In this document: positions 15,526 to 24,794 of the stretch, one piece after another
How the letters are laid out: each line of letters starts with the position of its first letter
Position numbering within the stretch: the stretch's first letter is position 1
Assembly (NCBI GenBank): GCA_963692955.1
Contig: OY843587.1
Coordinates: forward strand, 1,240,001 to 1,304,000
From: UBA5158 sp963692955
Lineage (GTDB): Bacteria > Pseudomonadota > Gammaproteobacteria > DSM-16500
Length of the DNA stretch: 64,000 bases
Direction: 5' to 3'
Translations under genes and position numbers: made by a program
Notes under the pieces: generated by a model
What the model saw: the letters and a program-made list of their open reading frames with translations, nothing else
Told to the model about the DNA's origin: nothing
Databases searched by the model: none

Positions 15526-18500
15526 TCAGCGTATTTCCCATTCCCGCCAAGCGCTTAATAGGGGAAAATAAAGCCCTAATTTTATTGATCTTTCTCCCAG
15601 CTCGCGCATGGCATGATGGTACCAATGCATTTTTTCCGCGTAGTCTGCATGTTCCGCCGCTAAAAATTTCTCTAAATCCGCGCCGTCATAAAATGCAGTT
15701 TTATAATCGATAATCCAACGCACCCCGTCGGCATCAATGAAAGTTCTGTCGATGACCAGCTGATTGACTTCGCCGTTTAAAATAGCGGTCAATTGCACTT
15801 CCGTTTTCGCGTCGGTATGCGCGTCTAAAATCCATAATCCCCGGCGGTCGTTTAACGTGTTATTTATCGCTGTTTGCACGGTGGCGGTGGCGCTGCTTAA
15901 ATGGCTGGCGGTAATACCCGCTTGCGTTAAGCGGTTTTCAATATAGCGCGTGCGAGTCGCTAATGGCTTCGCTAACCACCAATCCGCGCGTTGACGCGCG
16001 ATATTTTCTAAAATCTTATGCACTAACGTGCCGATGATTTTTGGGTAATCTTGCGTAAGCGTAAATCCCGGCCGGTTTTGATGGCGCGTGATCGGATCAG
16101 CGGGGATTTCGTTAATACTATTCGTCCAAGCTTGGGTAAGGCGTTGAATAGGGCGCGCGACTGCCCTGGCGTCCTCTTCAGGTTCGATGAAAGGTGTTTG
16201 CATGGCCAGTTCTGATTGAATCGCGGGTAACAGTTTTTTCAATAAACTTTTGCCCTTAGCGGCTTTCGGTTCATCATTAGGTTGATCGGAATAAAACGTT
16301 AAGAATAAATATAATTGCTGCTTAGCGCGCGTCGCGGCGACGTATAACAGTCTGCCGATTTCATGCTCGGCTTTGGCCGCGTGTTGTTGTTTAATATGAT
16401 CATAAGTCTGATCTAGTGCGGCGCCCGTGGCGCGCATAGGGGCTAAAATCAAGCGATTCTGCGCGTTTTCGCGGGGTTTTTCCATCCATAACAGTAATTG
16501 TTCCCGGTCATGCGGCGGCTGTTTTTCTAGGTGCGGCAAAATGACCGTATCAAATTCCAAACCTTTAGCATTGTGTATCGTCATGATTTGGCAATCGTAA
16601 TCAGCCATGTTATTTGGCGTCGCGTATAACTTATTGACTTCAGCCGCGAGAGTATCCATTGCTGCGAGACTGCCACCGTCATCTAACGTGGCTAATAAAT
16701 TGAAATACGCTTTAACGTCTTCTAAATCTATCTCTTGCGCGAGGCAAGCCGGGCCGCCCAGCAATAGCCAGGTGCTCTCTACCCATTGCGCGAGCGGATG
16801 ACGCTGGCGCTCGGCGAGTTTGTTAGTTAATACCGGCAGTACGCGCGCTAAGCGCTGTTGCCCATCGTCACTTAACAGTTTTAGTTGCGCGGTCAGTGTC
16901 TCTACCAGGGTATGCTGCGGAAATTTTCCGGCTAACAGCCATAAATCACTTAAACTTAATCCGCACCACGGCGCGCGTAATACCGCCAGCCATGCGACGC
17001 GGTCCGCGGGGTGGGTGAGGGCACGTGTCAACGCCATCAAATCTTGAATGACGACGCGGGCGCCCAGAGGATCGATTTTAATCGCGCGATAAGTGAGGGA
17101 CGCTTTTTTCAACGCGGGAATAATGTTTTTCAAATCCGAGCGCGCCCGCACCAAAATAGCGATAGACTCATGCGGTTTATCTTGACGTAATTGTTTTATC
17201 AACGCCGTAATGCCTTGCGCTTGCGCGGCTTTATCATCGCTAGTCATTGCATGGATTTTAACGCCAGATTCAGGTTGCTCTTCTGAAGACGTATTCGCCA
17301 TGCTGGGGCTGTAGGAGACCGCGCCCGTGTTGACCTCTTCTTGCGGGGGTAAAATCACTTGAAAACTTTTATTGATCCAATTGACGATGGCTGCCGTCGA
17401 ACGAAAATTCACGGCTAATGTTAACGGTTCTAATTTAATATGACCGATACCATGGTGGCGCGCGCGTATAAATAACCCTACTTCCGCTTCGCGGAAACGG
17501 TAAATAGACTGCATAGGATCGCCAACGACAAATAATGTGCGGCCATCTTGCGGCTGCCAACCGGCGGTCAGTTTTTTAATGAGTTCGTACTGCGTGTTGG
17601 AAGTATCTTGGAATTCATCGATGAGAATATGTTTGATTTGATAATCCAGCGATAACGCTAAATCGGTAGGATTATCATCGCTGCCTAAGGCAAACAACGC
17701 CGCTTGCGCGTTTTCGATATAATCAATTTTTCCATGCAAACGAAACACGACGTTCAATTGCGCTACGACGATGCGTAAGACTTGGTATAGCGCGTACAGC
17801 GTTTGCCATTGGCTTTCTTCATAAGTCGCTGCAGGCGCGTGCCGGAAGGCGCAGAGCGCGGTGTGTAAGTGGGTGGTCGCGCTTAAATTTTCAATCAAAG
17901 CCGCGTGGCGGTCTTTCATGTCTTTGAATAAAGCTTTTTCGACTTTATTTTTGGTATCGGACGCGGCGGGGAAGCCTTGTCTTTTATCAAAACGCTTACG
18001 CCAGGTTTTATCCTCAGTTAACAATAAATCACAAATTCCCTGCCATAACAATTTATCTTCTAGAGCAGCGCGCGGAAATCCAATTCTATCTAGGCAATGC
18101 ATGATGGGATGCGAAAGGTTACCGCTTAGTTTCAAATTGCTGGCGGCAAAACGCGCGATCGCCAGCATTTCCTGCTGATAATCACGGGGAAAATGCGTAT
18201 GCATAGCTGACAACGCTTCTAACACGATCGCCGCCAGATTTTCTTCTAATTGGTTTCGCAATGATGCTTCATCGCTATCGATAATCATATAACGCAGCCA
18301 CTGGTCGCGTTTACCTAAAATATTAATTAACAAGGTTTCTACTTTACTTAGATCATTATCTAAGTGGATTAGCAATTGCGCGATGGCGTCAGACCACGCG
18401 ACGTTTTCTTCTAAGTGCGTTAAAAATTCTTGCACCGCTTCGCGGTAAAGTTCTTCAGGCGCATCGGTAATCTCCGGCGGCGCGCCAAAGTGCGATAAAA

Positions 18501-18906
18501 TCGGCAAAAATTTAATGAGGCTAGCGTTGAAAGAATCTATCGTTTGAATGCGTAAACGGTTAGGATTATCCAGCAAATGCCACTGACATTTTTTATCTTG
18601 TTGCAAGGCATGCTGCGCTAGCTGCCACGTCATTTTTTCATGCGCGGCGGTGGGTTCTGCTTCAAAGGCGGCTTTTTTTAAAGTTTTGATAATGCGCGCG
18701 CGCATTTCCGCGGCGGCTTTTTTAGTAAAAGTGATCGCTAGAATTTCTTCCGGCTGCGTGACGTGACTCAGCAATTTTAAAAAACGCTGCGTTAATAATT
18801 CTGTTTTCCCCGAACCCGCGGGCGCTTGCACGATAAAAGATTGGCGCGGGTCTAGCGCGCGTTCGCGTTGTTTCGCGTCAGGGATGACGGCACAGGAGCT
18901 AATCAT
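15526..18906 (-). CDS. AddA-like UvrD/RecB helicase-nuclease
   Basis: The large subunit of a double-strand-break repair helicase-nuclease. Counted from the ATG at 18906 it has 1126 residues. Walker A is APAGSGKT at 28-35, followed by the superfamily 1 motif AITFTKKAAAEMRARI. The Walker B motif ILIDEFQDTS, the motif VGDPMQSIYRFREAE and the late motif MTIHNAKGLEFD are intact. A RecB-type nuclease domain at the C terminus carries DGVRWIIDYKTA with the catalytic Asp and Lys. This start was chosen because it overlaps the AddB-like stop as ATGA; a longer reading frame from 18957 lacks this logic. Together with the next gene it would process DNA ends for RecA loading, as AddAB does in place of RecBCD. 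Confidence 0.9.
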   Translation of the reverse strand: MISSCAVIPDAKQRERALDPRQSFIVQAPAGSGKTELLTQRFLKLLSHVTQPEEILAITFTKKAAAEMRARIIKTLKKAAFEAEPTAAHEKMTWQLAQHALQQDKKCQWHLLDNPNRLRIQTIDSFNASLIKFLPILSHFGAPPEITDAPEELYREAVQEFLTHLEENVAWSDAIAQLLIHLDNDLSKVETLLINILGKRDQWLRYMIIDSDEASLRNQLEENLAAIVLEALSAMHTHFPRDYQQEMLAIARFAASNLKLSGNLSHPIMHCLDRIGFPRAALEDKLLWQGICDLLLTEDKTWRKRFDKRQGFPAASDTKNKVEKALFKDMKDRHAALIENLSATTHLHTALCAFRHAPAATYEESQWQTLYALYQVLRIVVAQLNVVFRLHGKIDYIENAQAALFALGSDDNPTDLALSLDYQIKHILIDEFQDTSNTQYELIKKLTAGWQPQDGRTLFVVGDPMQSIYRFREAEVGLFIRARHHGIGHIKLEPLTLAVNFRSTAAIVNWINKSFQVILPPQEEVNTGAVSYSPSMANTSSEEQPESGVKIHAMTSDDKAAQAQGITALIKQLRQDKPHESIAILVRARSDLKNIIPALKKASLTYRAIKIDPLGARVVIQDLMALTRALTHPADRVAWLAVLRAPWCGLSLSDLWLLAGKFPQHTLVETLTAQLKLLSDDGQQRLARVLPVLTNKLAERQRHPLAQWVESTWLLLGGPACLAQEIDLEDVKAYFNLLATLDDGGSLAAMDTLAAEVNKLYATPNNMADYDCQIMTIHNAKGLEFDTVILPHLEKQPPHDREQLLLWMEKPRENAQNRLILAPMRATGAALDQTYDHIKQQHAAKAEHEIGRLLYVAATRAKQQLYLFLTFYSDQPNDEPKAAKGKSLLKKLLPAIQSELAMQTPFIEPEEDARAVARPIQRLTQAWTNSINEIPADPITRHQNRPGFTLTQDYPKIIGTLVHKILENIARQRADWWLAKPLATRTRYIENRLTQAGITASHLSSATATVQTAINNTLNDRRGLWILDAHTDAKTEVQLTAILNGEVNQLVIDRTFIDADGVRWIIDYKTAFYDGADLEKFLAAEHADYAEKMHWYHHAMRELGERSIKLGLYFPLLSAWREWEIR

Positions 18907-21557
18907 ACCAACACCTCGTGTATCCGGCATAAGCTGTGTAAGTGACAGTTTTTGCAAGTCTCCACCAAATATTTAGGGTCGACACGCGCGTCACCTTGAG
19001 AAAAATTATCCGCTAATTGCGTTAGTGTCGTCTGCCATGCTTGAATTTGCGTAACCCAATCCGAGCTAGCGGCGTCTTTGGATTTCTCTAACGGTTTCAC
19101 ATTTTTGATTTTCAAATCCAGCGCGCTGATACCGACAAACCCCATTTCTGCCGCGTTTAATTGCGCGAATAAAATGCCTATAGTTTTATCTGGATCGATT
19201 GCGCAATATAATGGTAATTGCGGTTCATCGGGACGTTCACTAAACCATTTTTTTTCTTGCAGGCTTTTGCCAGTTTTGTAATCGATAATAAGGCGGCTGC
19301 CATCCGCTAATTCGTCGATACGGTCTATGCGTAACACGATAGGTAGATTGGAAAAATTTGCGTTAGTTACTAATTCTTGCGCGATGACTTTGAACGGCGG
19401 CCGTTGTTTTTCATGCGTGAGCCAAGCAGAGACAATTTTTTGTAAACGCAAACTCTCCAGCGCGCGGTAGCGAACAGGGAATAACGCGCTCGCGTTCAAA
19501 TGCGTGATGGCGGCTGCCGCGGCGTTCTTGATAATATTTTGCAATGCTTTCGTGTCTGTCGCTTGCAAGGTGTTGGAATCCACCAACTCATTCCAAACTA
19601 TTTCCATGGCTTTATGCGTCAACGTGCCGCGTTCGGTATGGCGTAAACCTGGCGTGACGGGATCGATTTGTTTCGCGTGTAAACGTAATTCCGCGAACGC
19701 TTTGAAAGGACATTGCGCTTGTAATTTAAAAATATTCGCGCCGCCGCGTATGGTTTCACCGCTTTCGACGCGTGGCGCTATTTCATCGGTCACCAGTTCG
19801 TTGTCTTTCGTCGCATAGATGCGTTGCGCCGGCGTTTCGAATTCGGTTAGCGTTAAACTCGCTAAATTAATTTCCGGAACATCCGCAATAAGCGGGCTAG
19901 GGCGTAATTCTGTTTCTTCATTTAATTGGGCGTAACTAAAAATCACACTAGGCGCGCCGCGCTGCAATTGCGCGGTGAGTTGCTGGCAATACAGTAATTC
20001 ACGTTCGGCAGTGGCATGCGGCATTTGTTTGAGTTTTTGTAAACGCTGCGGGATAAATGGATTTGGTTTCGGAGCGGGCGGCCAGGCCGTGTCATCCAAA
20101 CCCATTACCCAAATGCAGTCAAATGGCAATTCCGCCGCTTCCAACATCCCTAAGATTTGAATCGGCGCAGCGGGACTTTCGGGTTGAAAGATTTTTTTCG
20201 TCGTCAAGTAAGTGAGGTAGCGCAGCGCTTGCTGAGAATTTATTTTTCCCAAGCTGTGATCGAAAGCGCTAAATTCTTTTAACAATTTTAGCCAGGAATC
20301 CACGACTTGATATTCATGACTATTCAAACTGCGTTCACCCGGCCAATTGAAAGCCGTCAATTCGCGCATAAAGATAGCCACCCAAACGCTAGGCAGGAGC
20401 GCAGGTTTTTTATCGATATTTAGGGCGCGAAAATCATCCCAGAGCGCGGCCAACGCCGGGCAATGTTGAGGTAAATTCAAATATCTGTGCTGCCCAGAAG
20501 GATTTAACAATTGACTGAGCGAAATCACCGACGCATTCGCGCGCGTTAACTCCAGGGCGAATTTCGCGCGCGGCAGGCGTTCAGTTTCAGCGGCACCGAT
20601 GAATGGCGTTAATAATAAATGCTTGATGACCGGCAACGGAATATTTTCTTTACGTAAATTTAAAATGCGCAGCGCGGTGTGAATGACTGGATACGCCGAT
20701 AAATTCTTGCCGGCGGAAATATTAAACGGATAACGTGTATAGTTGAGACAATATGTCCCTGCCTCGGCAAACACTTCGGAAAATAATTGAATGACTTTAT
20801 CGCGTAAATCTTCCAGACGCGGAAAAATGCAGCCGATACGCTGCGACGGATTTTTTTCCCAGTGCGCTTTCGCCCAGCGTGCCATGGTGCGAATTTCCGT
20901 TTCTTCATCCTTGAGTCCCAAGCGCTGCGCGACACGATGGATTTCTGCCGGAACGTAATGTGTAATTTTACTGCCAGTCGCTTCACAAGCCGTGAGTAAA
21001 TCAGTAGACAGCGGCGAAATTTCGGTGAAGCCCAGCAACAACAAATGCGCGGGTGGCGCGATCGCGCCCACGCGAATTTTTTCCGCGATGATTTGCGTGA
21101 CACTATTCGTATCGAGCCAACGCTGTTGTTCACATTTTTCTTGAAAGGCGTGCGCCCAAGTTTGGAAATAACGGCTATCTTCCGTCGTCATCAATCCCGG
21201 GTCAGACATTTCAATACGCCATTGCTTTAATGTACCCCAGGCGGATTTCGCTAATTCCGCGGTGCTGGAAAGTTGTAATAGCTGGCCGCCTTGTTCCGAT
21301 TGGCTGATGATGTCTTCCCAAATAATTTGTTCTTGGTTCGGCGTCAGTAAGGCCGGCGCGTCTTCTAGCGTGGCATCTATATAATCTTGCCACAAACGTT
21401 GCACCCAACTAGGCAACGGTAAAATACCCAGCGTAGCCCAACTAGTCTTGCCTAAATTGACCTGCTGTTGCTGATGTAATTTTAAAAATGTCGCGGCTAA
21501 ACGCCGGTTAGGTGTCAAGACGATGGTGTCAGGTGTTAAATAATCAAATAGGTCCAT
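18903..21557 (-). CDS. AddB-like PD-(D/E)xK nuclease with Fe-S cysteines
   Basis: An 884-residue partner of the AddA-like helicase. The N-terminal half resembles the inactivated helicase fold of AddB-type subunits. The C-terminal nuclease has the core RLIIDYKTGKSLQEK and the four cysteines expected for the 4Fe-4S cluster that closes the nuclease domain: Cys616 (QAQCPFKAFAE) and the C-terminal CKNCHLHSLC (Cys868, 871 and 877). A canonical Walker A motif was not seen, as in many AddB subunits. The gene overlaps the AddA-like start by four bases, and its own start lies 14 bases inside the end of the sensor kinase gene, so it is translationally linked to both. Confidence 0.88.
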   Translation of the reverse strand: MDLFDYLTPDTIVLTPNRRLAATFLKLHQQQQVNLGKTSWATLGILPLPSWVQRLWQDYIDATLEDAPALLTPNQEQIIWEDIISQSEQGGQLLQLSSTAELAKSAWGTLKQWRIEMSDPGLMTTEDSRYFQTWAHAFQEKCEQQRWLDTNSVTQIIAEKIRVGAIAPPAHLLLLGFTEISPLSTDLLTACEATGSKITHYVPAEIHRVAQRLGLKDEETEIRTMARWAKAHWEKNPSQRIGCIFPRLEDLRDKVIQLFSEVFAEAGTYCLNYTRYPFNISAGKNLSAYPVIHTALRILNLRKENIPLPVIKHLLLTPFIGAAETERLPRAKFALELTRANASVISLSQLLNPSGQHRYLNLPQHCPALAALWDDFRALNIDKKPALLPSVWVAIFMRELTAFNWPGERSLNSHEYQVVDSWLKLLKEFSAFDHSLGKINSQQALRYLTYLTTKKIFQPESPAAPIQILGMLEAAELPFDCIWVMGLDDTAWPPAPKPNPFIPQRLQKLKQMPHATAERELLYCQQLTAQLQRGAPSVIFSYAQLNEETELRPSPLIADVPEINLASLTLTEFETPAQRIYATKDNELVTDEIAPRVESGETIRGGANIFKLQAQCPFKAFAELRLHAKQIDPVTPGLRHTERGTLTHKAMEIVWNELVDSNTLQATDTKALQNIIKNAAAAAITHLNASALFPVRYRALESLRLQKIVSAWLTHEKQRPPFKVIAQELVTNANFSNLPIVLRIDRIDELADGSRLIIDYKTGKSLQEKKWFSERPDEPQLPLYCAIDPDKTIGILFAQLNAAEMGFVGISALDLKIKNVKPLEKSKDAASSDWVTQIQAWQTTLTQLADNFSQGDARVDPKYLVETCKNCHLHSLCRIHEVLV

Positions 21558-22938
21558 TTAAAAGTTTTGCCTGGTTCGGATATTTAGAAATACGCGGGAA
21601 AATTACTTCGAATAATAATCCCTTACCATTATCGGGTGTGCCTAATTGTACGCGCGCGCCATGTAAATCCGCTATTTGCGCGACGATAGCGAGCCCCAAG
21701 CCACTGCCCGGCGCCGTCGCGCCTAAGATTCTAAAAAAGCGTTCGAACACACGTTCACGGAATTCCGACGCGATGCCCGGGCCGCTGTCGGTGACACGTA
21801 AAATAATATGTTCGCCTTTCCGTAACAATTGCACTTTCACTTCACCGTTCATCGGCGTGTAACGGATCGCGTTATCGACGATGTTACGGATTAATATGCC
21901 TAAGGTAATATCATTACCCATGACTGTCGTGGATGTAGGCGGCGATTCTAATTCTATTTCGATAGATTTTTCTAACGCGATCGGGACTAAATAAGCGATG
22001 ATTTCCGCGGCTAATTTATGCAAATCCACGGGTTTTAAATCACTTAACGCTTCTTCTTGTCCCAAGCGGCTTAACGTTAACAACTGCGCCACCATGTGGG
22101 AACTGCGGTCCACGCCTTGTAAGACTTTTATTAACGCGTAATCACGGTCGGCTTCCGTTTCCGCTTTTAACGCCACTTGCGCTTGCGTTTTCAACGCGGC
22201 CAGCGGCGTGCGTAACTCGTGCGCCGCGTCCGCGGCGAAGCGTTTGTTACGTTCGAACGCTAATTTTAAGCGGATAAATAATTGATTCAATTCCACGACG
22301 AGCGGTTTAATTTCGATAGGAATGTTGGTCGCTTTCACCGGCTCAAGATACGTCGACGCGCGGCTGGAAATTTCCGTGGTGACGCGCGTGATAGAACGCA
22401 GCGCGATGCCGACGATCATCCATACCGCGAAACCGAATAAGGGATACGTGACCAATAAAATATACGCGTTACTCAACGTGATATCGTCGGCTAATTGATT
22501 ACGGATGTCATACAATTCAGCGACAATAATTTTCGAGCCCGTCGCGTCATTCGCGGCATAGACACGCCAATGGCTTTGTTTAATGCGTTTATCACTTAAG
22601 CCATTCGGAACGTCGATTAACGTTTCATGCGCGCTGTTAGGCGAGCTGAGTAATAATTTTTTATCCTTCGTCCATACTTGAAAAAGAATATTTTTCGCCG
22701 CGAGTGACTTCGCGGCTTTATTGAAATAAAGTCCGACGTTTTCGCGAATGGTAGGATTGATTTTCGCGGAATCATTTAAAATTTCAACGAAAGAATAAAT
22801 TTTGATAAGCTGACCATCGAGATAAGTTTGCGTGACTTGCTTGTCGAGTAAGTAATTACCTATCGCGGTAATGGAAGACGCCAGCGTGATACTGATCAAC
22901 AAACTGATAAGTAAAAAGTGACGTATTGAGCGTATCAT
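21544..22938 (-). CDS. Sensor histidine kinase, QseC/PmrB/TctE type
   Basis: A 464-residue inner-membrane kinase. Transmembrane helix 1 is at about residues 8-30; a periplasmic domain of about 120 residues follows; helix 2 is at about 158-180 and leads into a HAMP-like linker. The HisKA domain has the phosphorylated His240 in FAADAAHELRTPLAAL. The ATPase domain has the N box IRNIVDNAIRYTP and the G boxes VTDSGPGIA and GSGLGLAIV. It should phosphorylate the regulator encoded just upstream, with which it overlaps by four bases. The signal sensed is unknown. Its overlap with the AddB-like gene is unusual. Confidence 0.93.
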   Translation of the reverse strand: MIRSIRHFLLISLLISITLASSITAIGNYLLDKQVTQTYLDGQLIKIYSFVEILNDSAKINPTIRENVGLYFNKAAKSLAAKNILFQVWTKDKKLLLSSPNSAHETLIDVPNGLSDKRIKQSHWRVYAANDATGSKIIVAELYDIRNQLADDITLSNAYILLVTYPLFGFAVWMIVGIALRSITRVTTEISSRASTYLEPVKATNIPIEIKPLVVELNQLFIRLKLAFERNKRFAADAAHELRTPLAALKTQAQVALKAETEADRDYALIKVLQGVDRSSHMVAQLLTLSRLGQEEALSDLKPVDLHKLAAEIIAYLVPIALEKSIEIELESPPTSTTVMGNDITLGILIRNIVDNAIRYTPMNGEVKVQLLRKGEHIILRVTDSGPGIASEFRERVFERFFRILGATAPGSGLGLAIVAQIADLHGARVQLGTPDNGKGLLFEVIFPRISKYPNQAKLLNGPI

Positions 22939-23606
22939 TTTTCTTCTTTACTTTTATCAATCATATAACCGATCCCTCGAATCGTGCGTATGAAAGTTTG
23001 GCCGAACTTTTTACGTAGATTGTGAATATGCACTTCCAACGCGTTACTATCTACATCTTCGCCCCAGCCATACAAGGATTGCGTGAGATGTTCGCGCGAT
23101 AACACCCGGCCAGAATTCTCGAGTAACTTATGCAGCAGCGCGAATTCGCGGCGTGACACGTTGACGGTTTCGCCAGCCAGCGTGACCGTGTGTGAAGCCG
23201 GGTCGAGAGAAATTTCTTCGTGTACCAGTAAAGGTTCGGCGCGGGACGAAAAACGTCTTTGCAAAGCACGTAAGCGCGCGCACAATTCGTCAAGATCAAA
23301 TGGTTTAGTGAGGTAATCGTCGGCGCCGCTATCCAGACCTTTGACGCGGTCTTCCACCGATTCACGCGCGGTTAGAATGAGCACGGGCATGGTTTGGCCG
23401 CGGGCGCGTAAGTTTTGGATGACGCTGATGCCGGAGAGTTTCGGTAAGCCTAAATCCAAGACCACTAAATCAAAGTTTTCCGTTTTGAGGGCTTGATCGG
23501 CGGAGACACCGTCTTTCAGCCAATCTACCGCGTAACCATACTGGATCAACCCAGTCCTTAGGCCATCGCCTAATAGCTCATCATCTTCCACCAAGAGTAT
23601 GCGCAT
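22935..23606 (-). CDS. OmpR-family response regulator
   Basis: A 223-residue two-domain regulator counted from the ATG at 23606, chosen because GAGGAATTCGACCC lies directly before it and because MRILLVEDDE is the usual family start. The receiver domain carries Asp8 and Asp9, the phosphorylated Asp51 (VVLDLGLPKLSG), and Lys in TKPFDLDEL. The C-terminal winged helix (VSRREFALLHKLLENSGRV and the recognition-helix region VDSNALEVHIHNLRKKFG) binds DNA. It is of the PmrA/QseB type. The gene ends inside the start of the kinase gene. A gap of 63 bases separates it from the uracil-DNA-glycosylase-like gene upstream, where a promoter could lie. Confidence 0.95.
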   Translation of the reverse strand: MRILLVEDDELLGDGLRTGLIQYGYAVDWLKDGVSADQALKTENFDLVVLDLGLPKLSGISVIQNLRARGQTMPVLILTARESVEDRVKGLDSGADDYLTKPFDLDELCARLRALQRRFSSRAEPLLVHEEISLDPASHTVTLAGETVNVSRREFALLHKLLENSGRVLSREHLTQSLYGWGEDVDSNALEVHIHNLRKKFGQTFIRTIRGIGYMIDKSKEEK

Positions 23607-23669
23607 GGGTCGAATTCCTCGTAAAGGTATGAATATAAATTTATCTTTTTTACCGCAAAATGGCAATTG

Positions 23670-24440
23670 TTATTGCTGAAAACTGTCCATTTCGAGGGGA
23701 TTTTGCCGCATTAGCAAGTGCAAAGGCTTGAAAAAATCGATGATCGTCGGGTTATGGATAAAAGTAATATTGTAGGGATGTTCGGCATAAAGTTTTTTGG
23801 TCTGCTGAGAGGGGATCAATGGGTCGATTTCATTCGCCACATTGCCCAGTAAAATCAGCTCCACGGCGGGTTTTTTTTGCAATAAAAACGTTAAAACATG
23901 TTGTAAGAACGGCCGCCATGCGCGGGCGTCCTGCCGGACTTTATTCGGCTGCAACACAGGTGTAGCGTTCAACATCAAAAAGCCATGCTGTAAAAAATTA
24001 TTAAAAAACTCATGATTAGTCTGCACTAAGCCCTGCTTATTGATTTTCGCGATTTCATCTTGGCTAGTATGATAAGGCTGCAATAAGCCTTCTGTGACTA
24101 AGAGCATTTTCATAATATTGCGCAACGACGTCGCGCGGTTCACTGGCTTACTGAAGCCGGTTTCCGACCAAATGTCATTTACCGCCGCGTCCCAAAACGC
24201 ATAACCATTCGCCGACTGCGCGCGTGGGTAAGGGGATTCGCCGAATAAAACATAATTAACTTGTTCGACCGGTAAAGAAAACGCGTTAAAAATTTTATCC
24301 GCGCCGGGCAGCCACTCAGGGTTAGCTGTTAGCTGCGTTAAATAGTCGGGGTCCATTTTGGTAAGCGCTTCTTCCAAACAAGTGCGCCAAGACGCGTGGA
24401 CAGTGGATAAATTAAATTTAGTTGTCATGAGTGGCCGCAT
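23670..24440 (-). CDS. Uracil-DNA glycosylase-like protein with altered catalytic motifs
   Basis: A 256-residue protein that resembles family 1 uracil-DNA glycosylase (Ung) along its length but not at the active site. The water-activating motif GQDPYH reads GESPYP (67-72), with Ser69 in place of the catalytic Asp; the segment after it, ANGYAFW, keeps the Ung pattern. The stretch MLNATPVLQPNKVRQDARAW corresponds to LNxxLTV in Ung. The leucine-loop motif HPSPL reads HNPTII (from His229). It may therefore have lost or changed its activity, or act as a DNA-binding or inhibitory protein. Starts at 24440 or 24428 are both possible. It lies on the same strand as the repair cluster downstream. Confidence 0.7.
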   Translation of the reverse strand: MRPLMTTKFNLSTVHASWRTCLEEALTKMDPDYLTQLTANPEWLPGADKIFNAFSLPVEQVNYVLFGESPYPRAQSANGYAFWDAAVNDIWSETGFSKPVNRATSLRNIMKMLLVTEGLLQPYHTSQDEIAKINKQGLVQTNHEFFNNFLQHGFLMLNATPVLQPNKVRQDARAWRPFLQHVLTFLLQKKPAVELILLGNVANEIDPLIPSQQTKKLYAEHPYNITFIHNPTIIDFFKPLHLLMRQNPLEMDSFQQ

Positions 24441-24481
24441 CTCGATACTATGGATGAAAGACTTCTTTGAGTAACTGACTT

Positions 24482-24658
24482 ATGAATAGAAATATCTTGG
24501 AAATATTAGCATGTCCGATCTGCAAAGGTGAATTGCTATATGACCAAACTAACCAAGAGTTAATTTGTCAATTCGACCGTATGGCTTATCCTATCGTCGA
24601 TAGTATTCCTGTGATGTTAACTACCAGAGCGCGTCGCTTAGGCCATGACGAGAACTAA
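24482..24658 (+). CDS. Trm112/YcaR-like small zinc-ribbon-type protein
   Basis: A 58-residue protein starting MNRNILEILACPICKGELLY. This is the pattern of the YcaR/UPF0434 family: ILxCPxCKGxL, later LxCxxxxxAYPIxDGIPVML, here LICQFDRMAYPIVDSIPVML. Two of the usual metal-site cysteines are at positions 11 and 14; a third is at 29. Eukaryotic and archaeal Trm112 proteins activate methyltransferases; the bacterial role is not established. It is divergent from the uracil-DNA-glycosylase-like gene, with 41 bases between. In E. coli the homologue sits between lpxK and kdsB; those genes are absent here. Confidence 0.85.
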   Translation: MNRNILEILACPICKGELLYDQTNQELICQFDRMAYPIVDSIPVMLTTRARRLGHDEN

Positions 24659-24794
24659 ACAACACCACTCATTACTATGAAGCACTCGCCTCCATTAATT
24701 CTGCTTGCAACTACTATTTGTATATTATTTGCCCATTCTTAATATTGCCTTAATCATGTTCTTGTAAGATTAGGTTTAATTAGGAGAAGCCACC

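Noticed and set aside
20660..21133. A 157-residue minus-strand frame inside the AddB-like gene
   Set aside because: It is a different reading frame of the same strand as an intact gene, very Arg-rich, with no similarity to known proteins.
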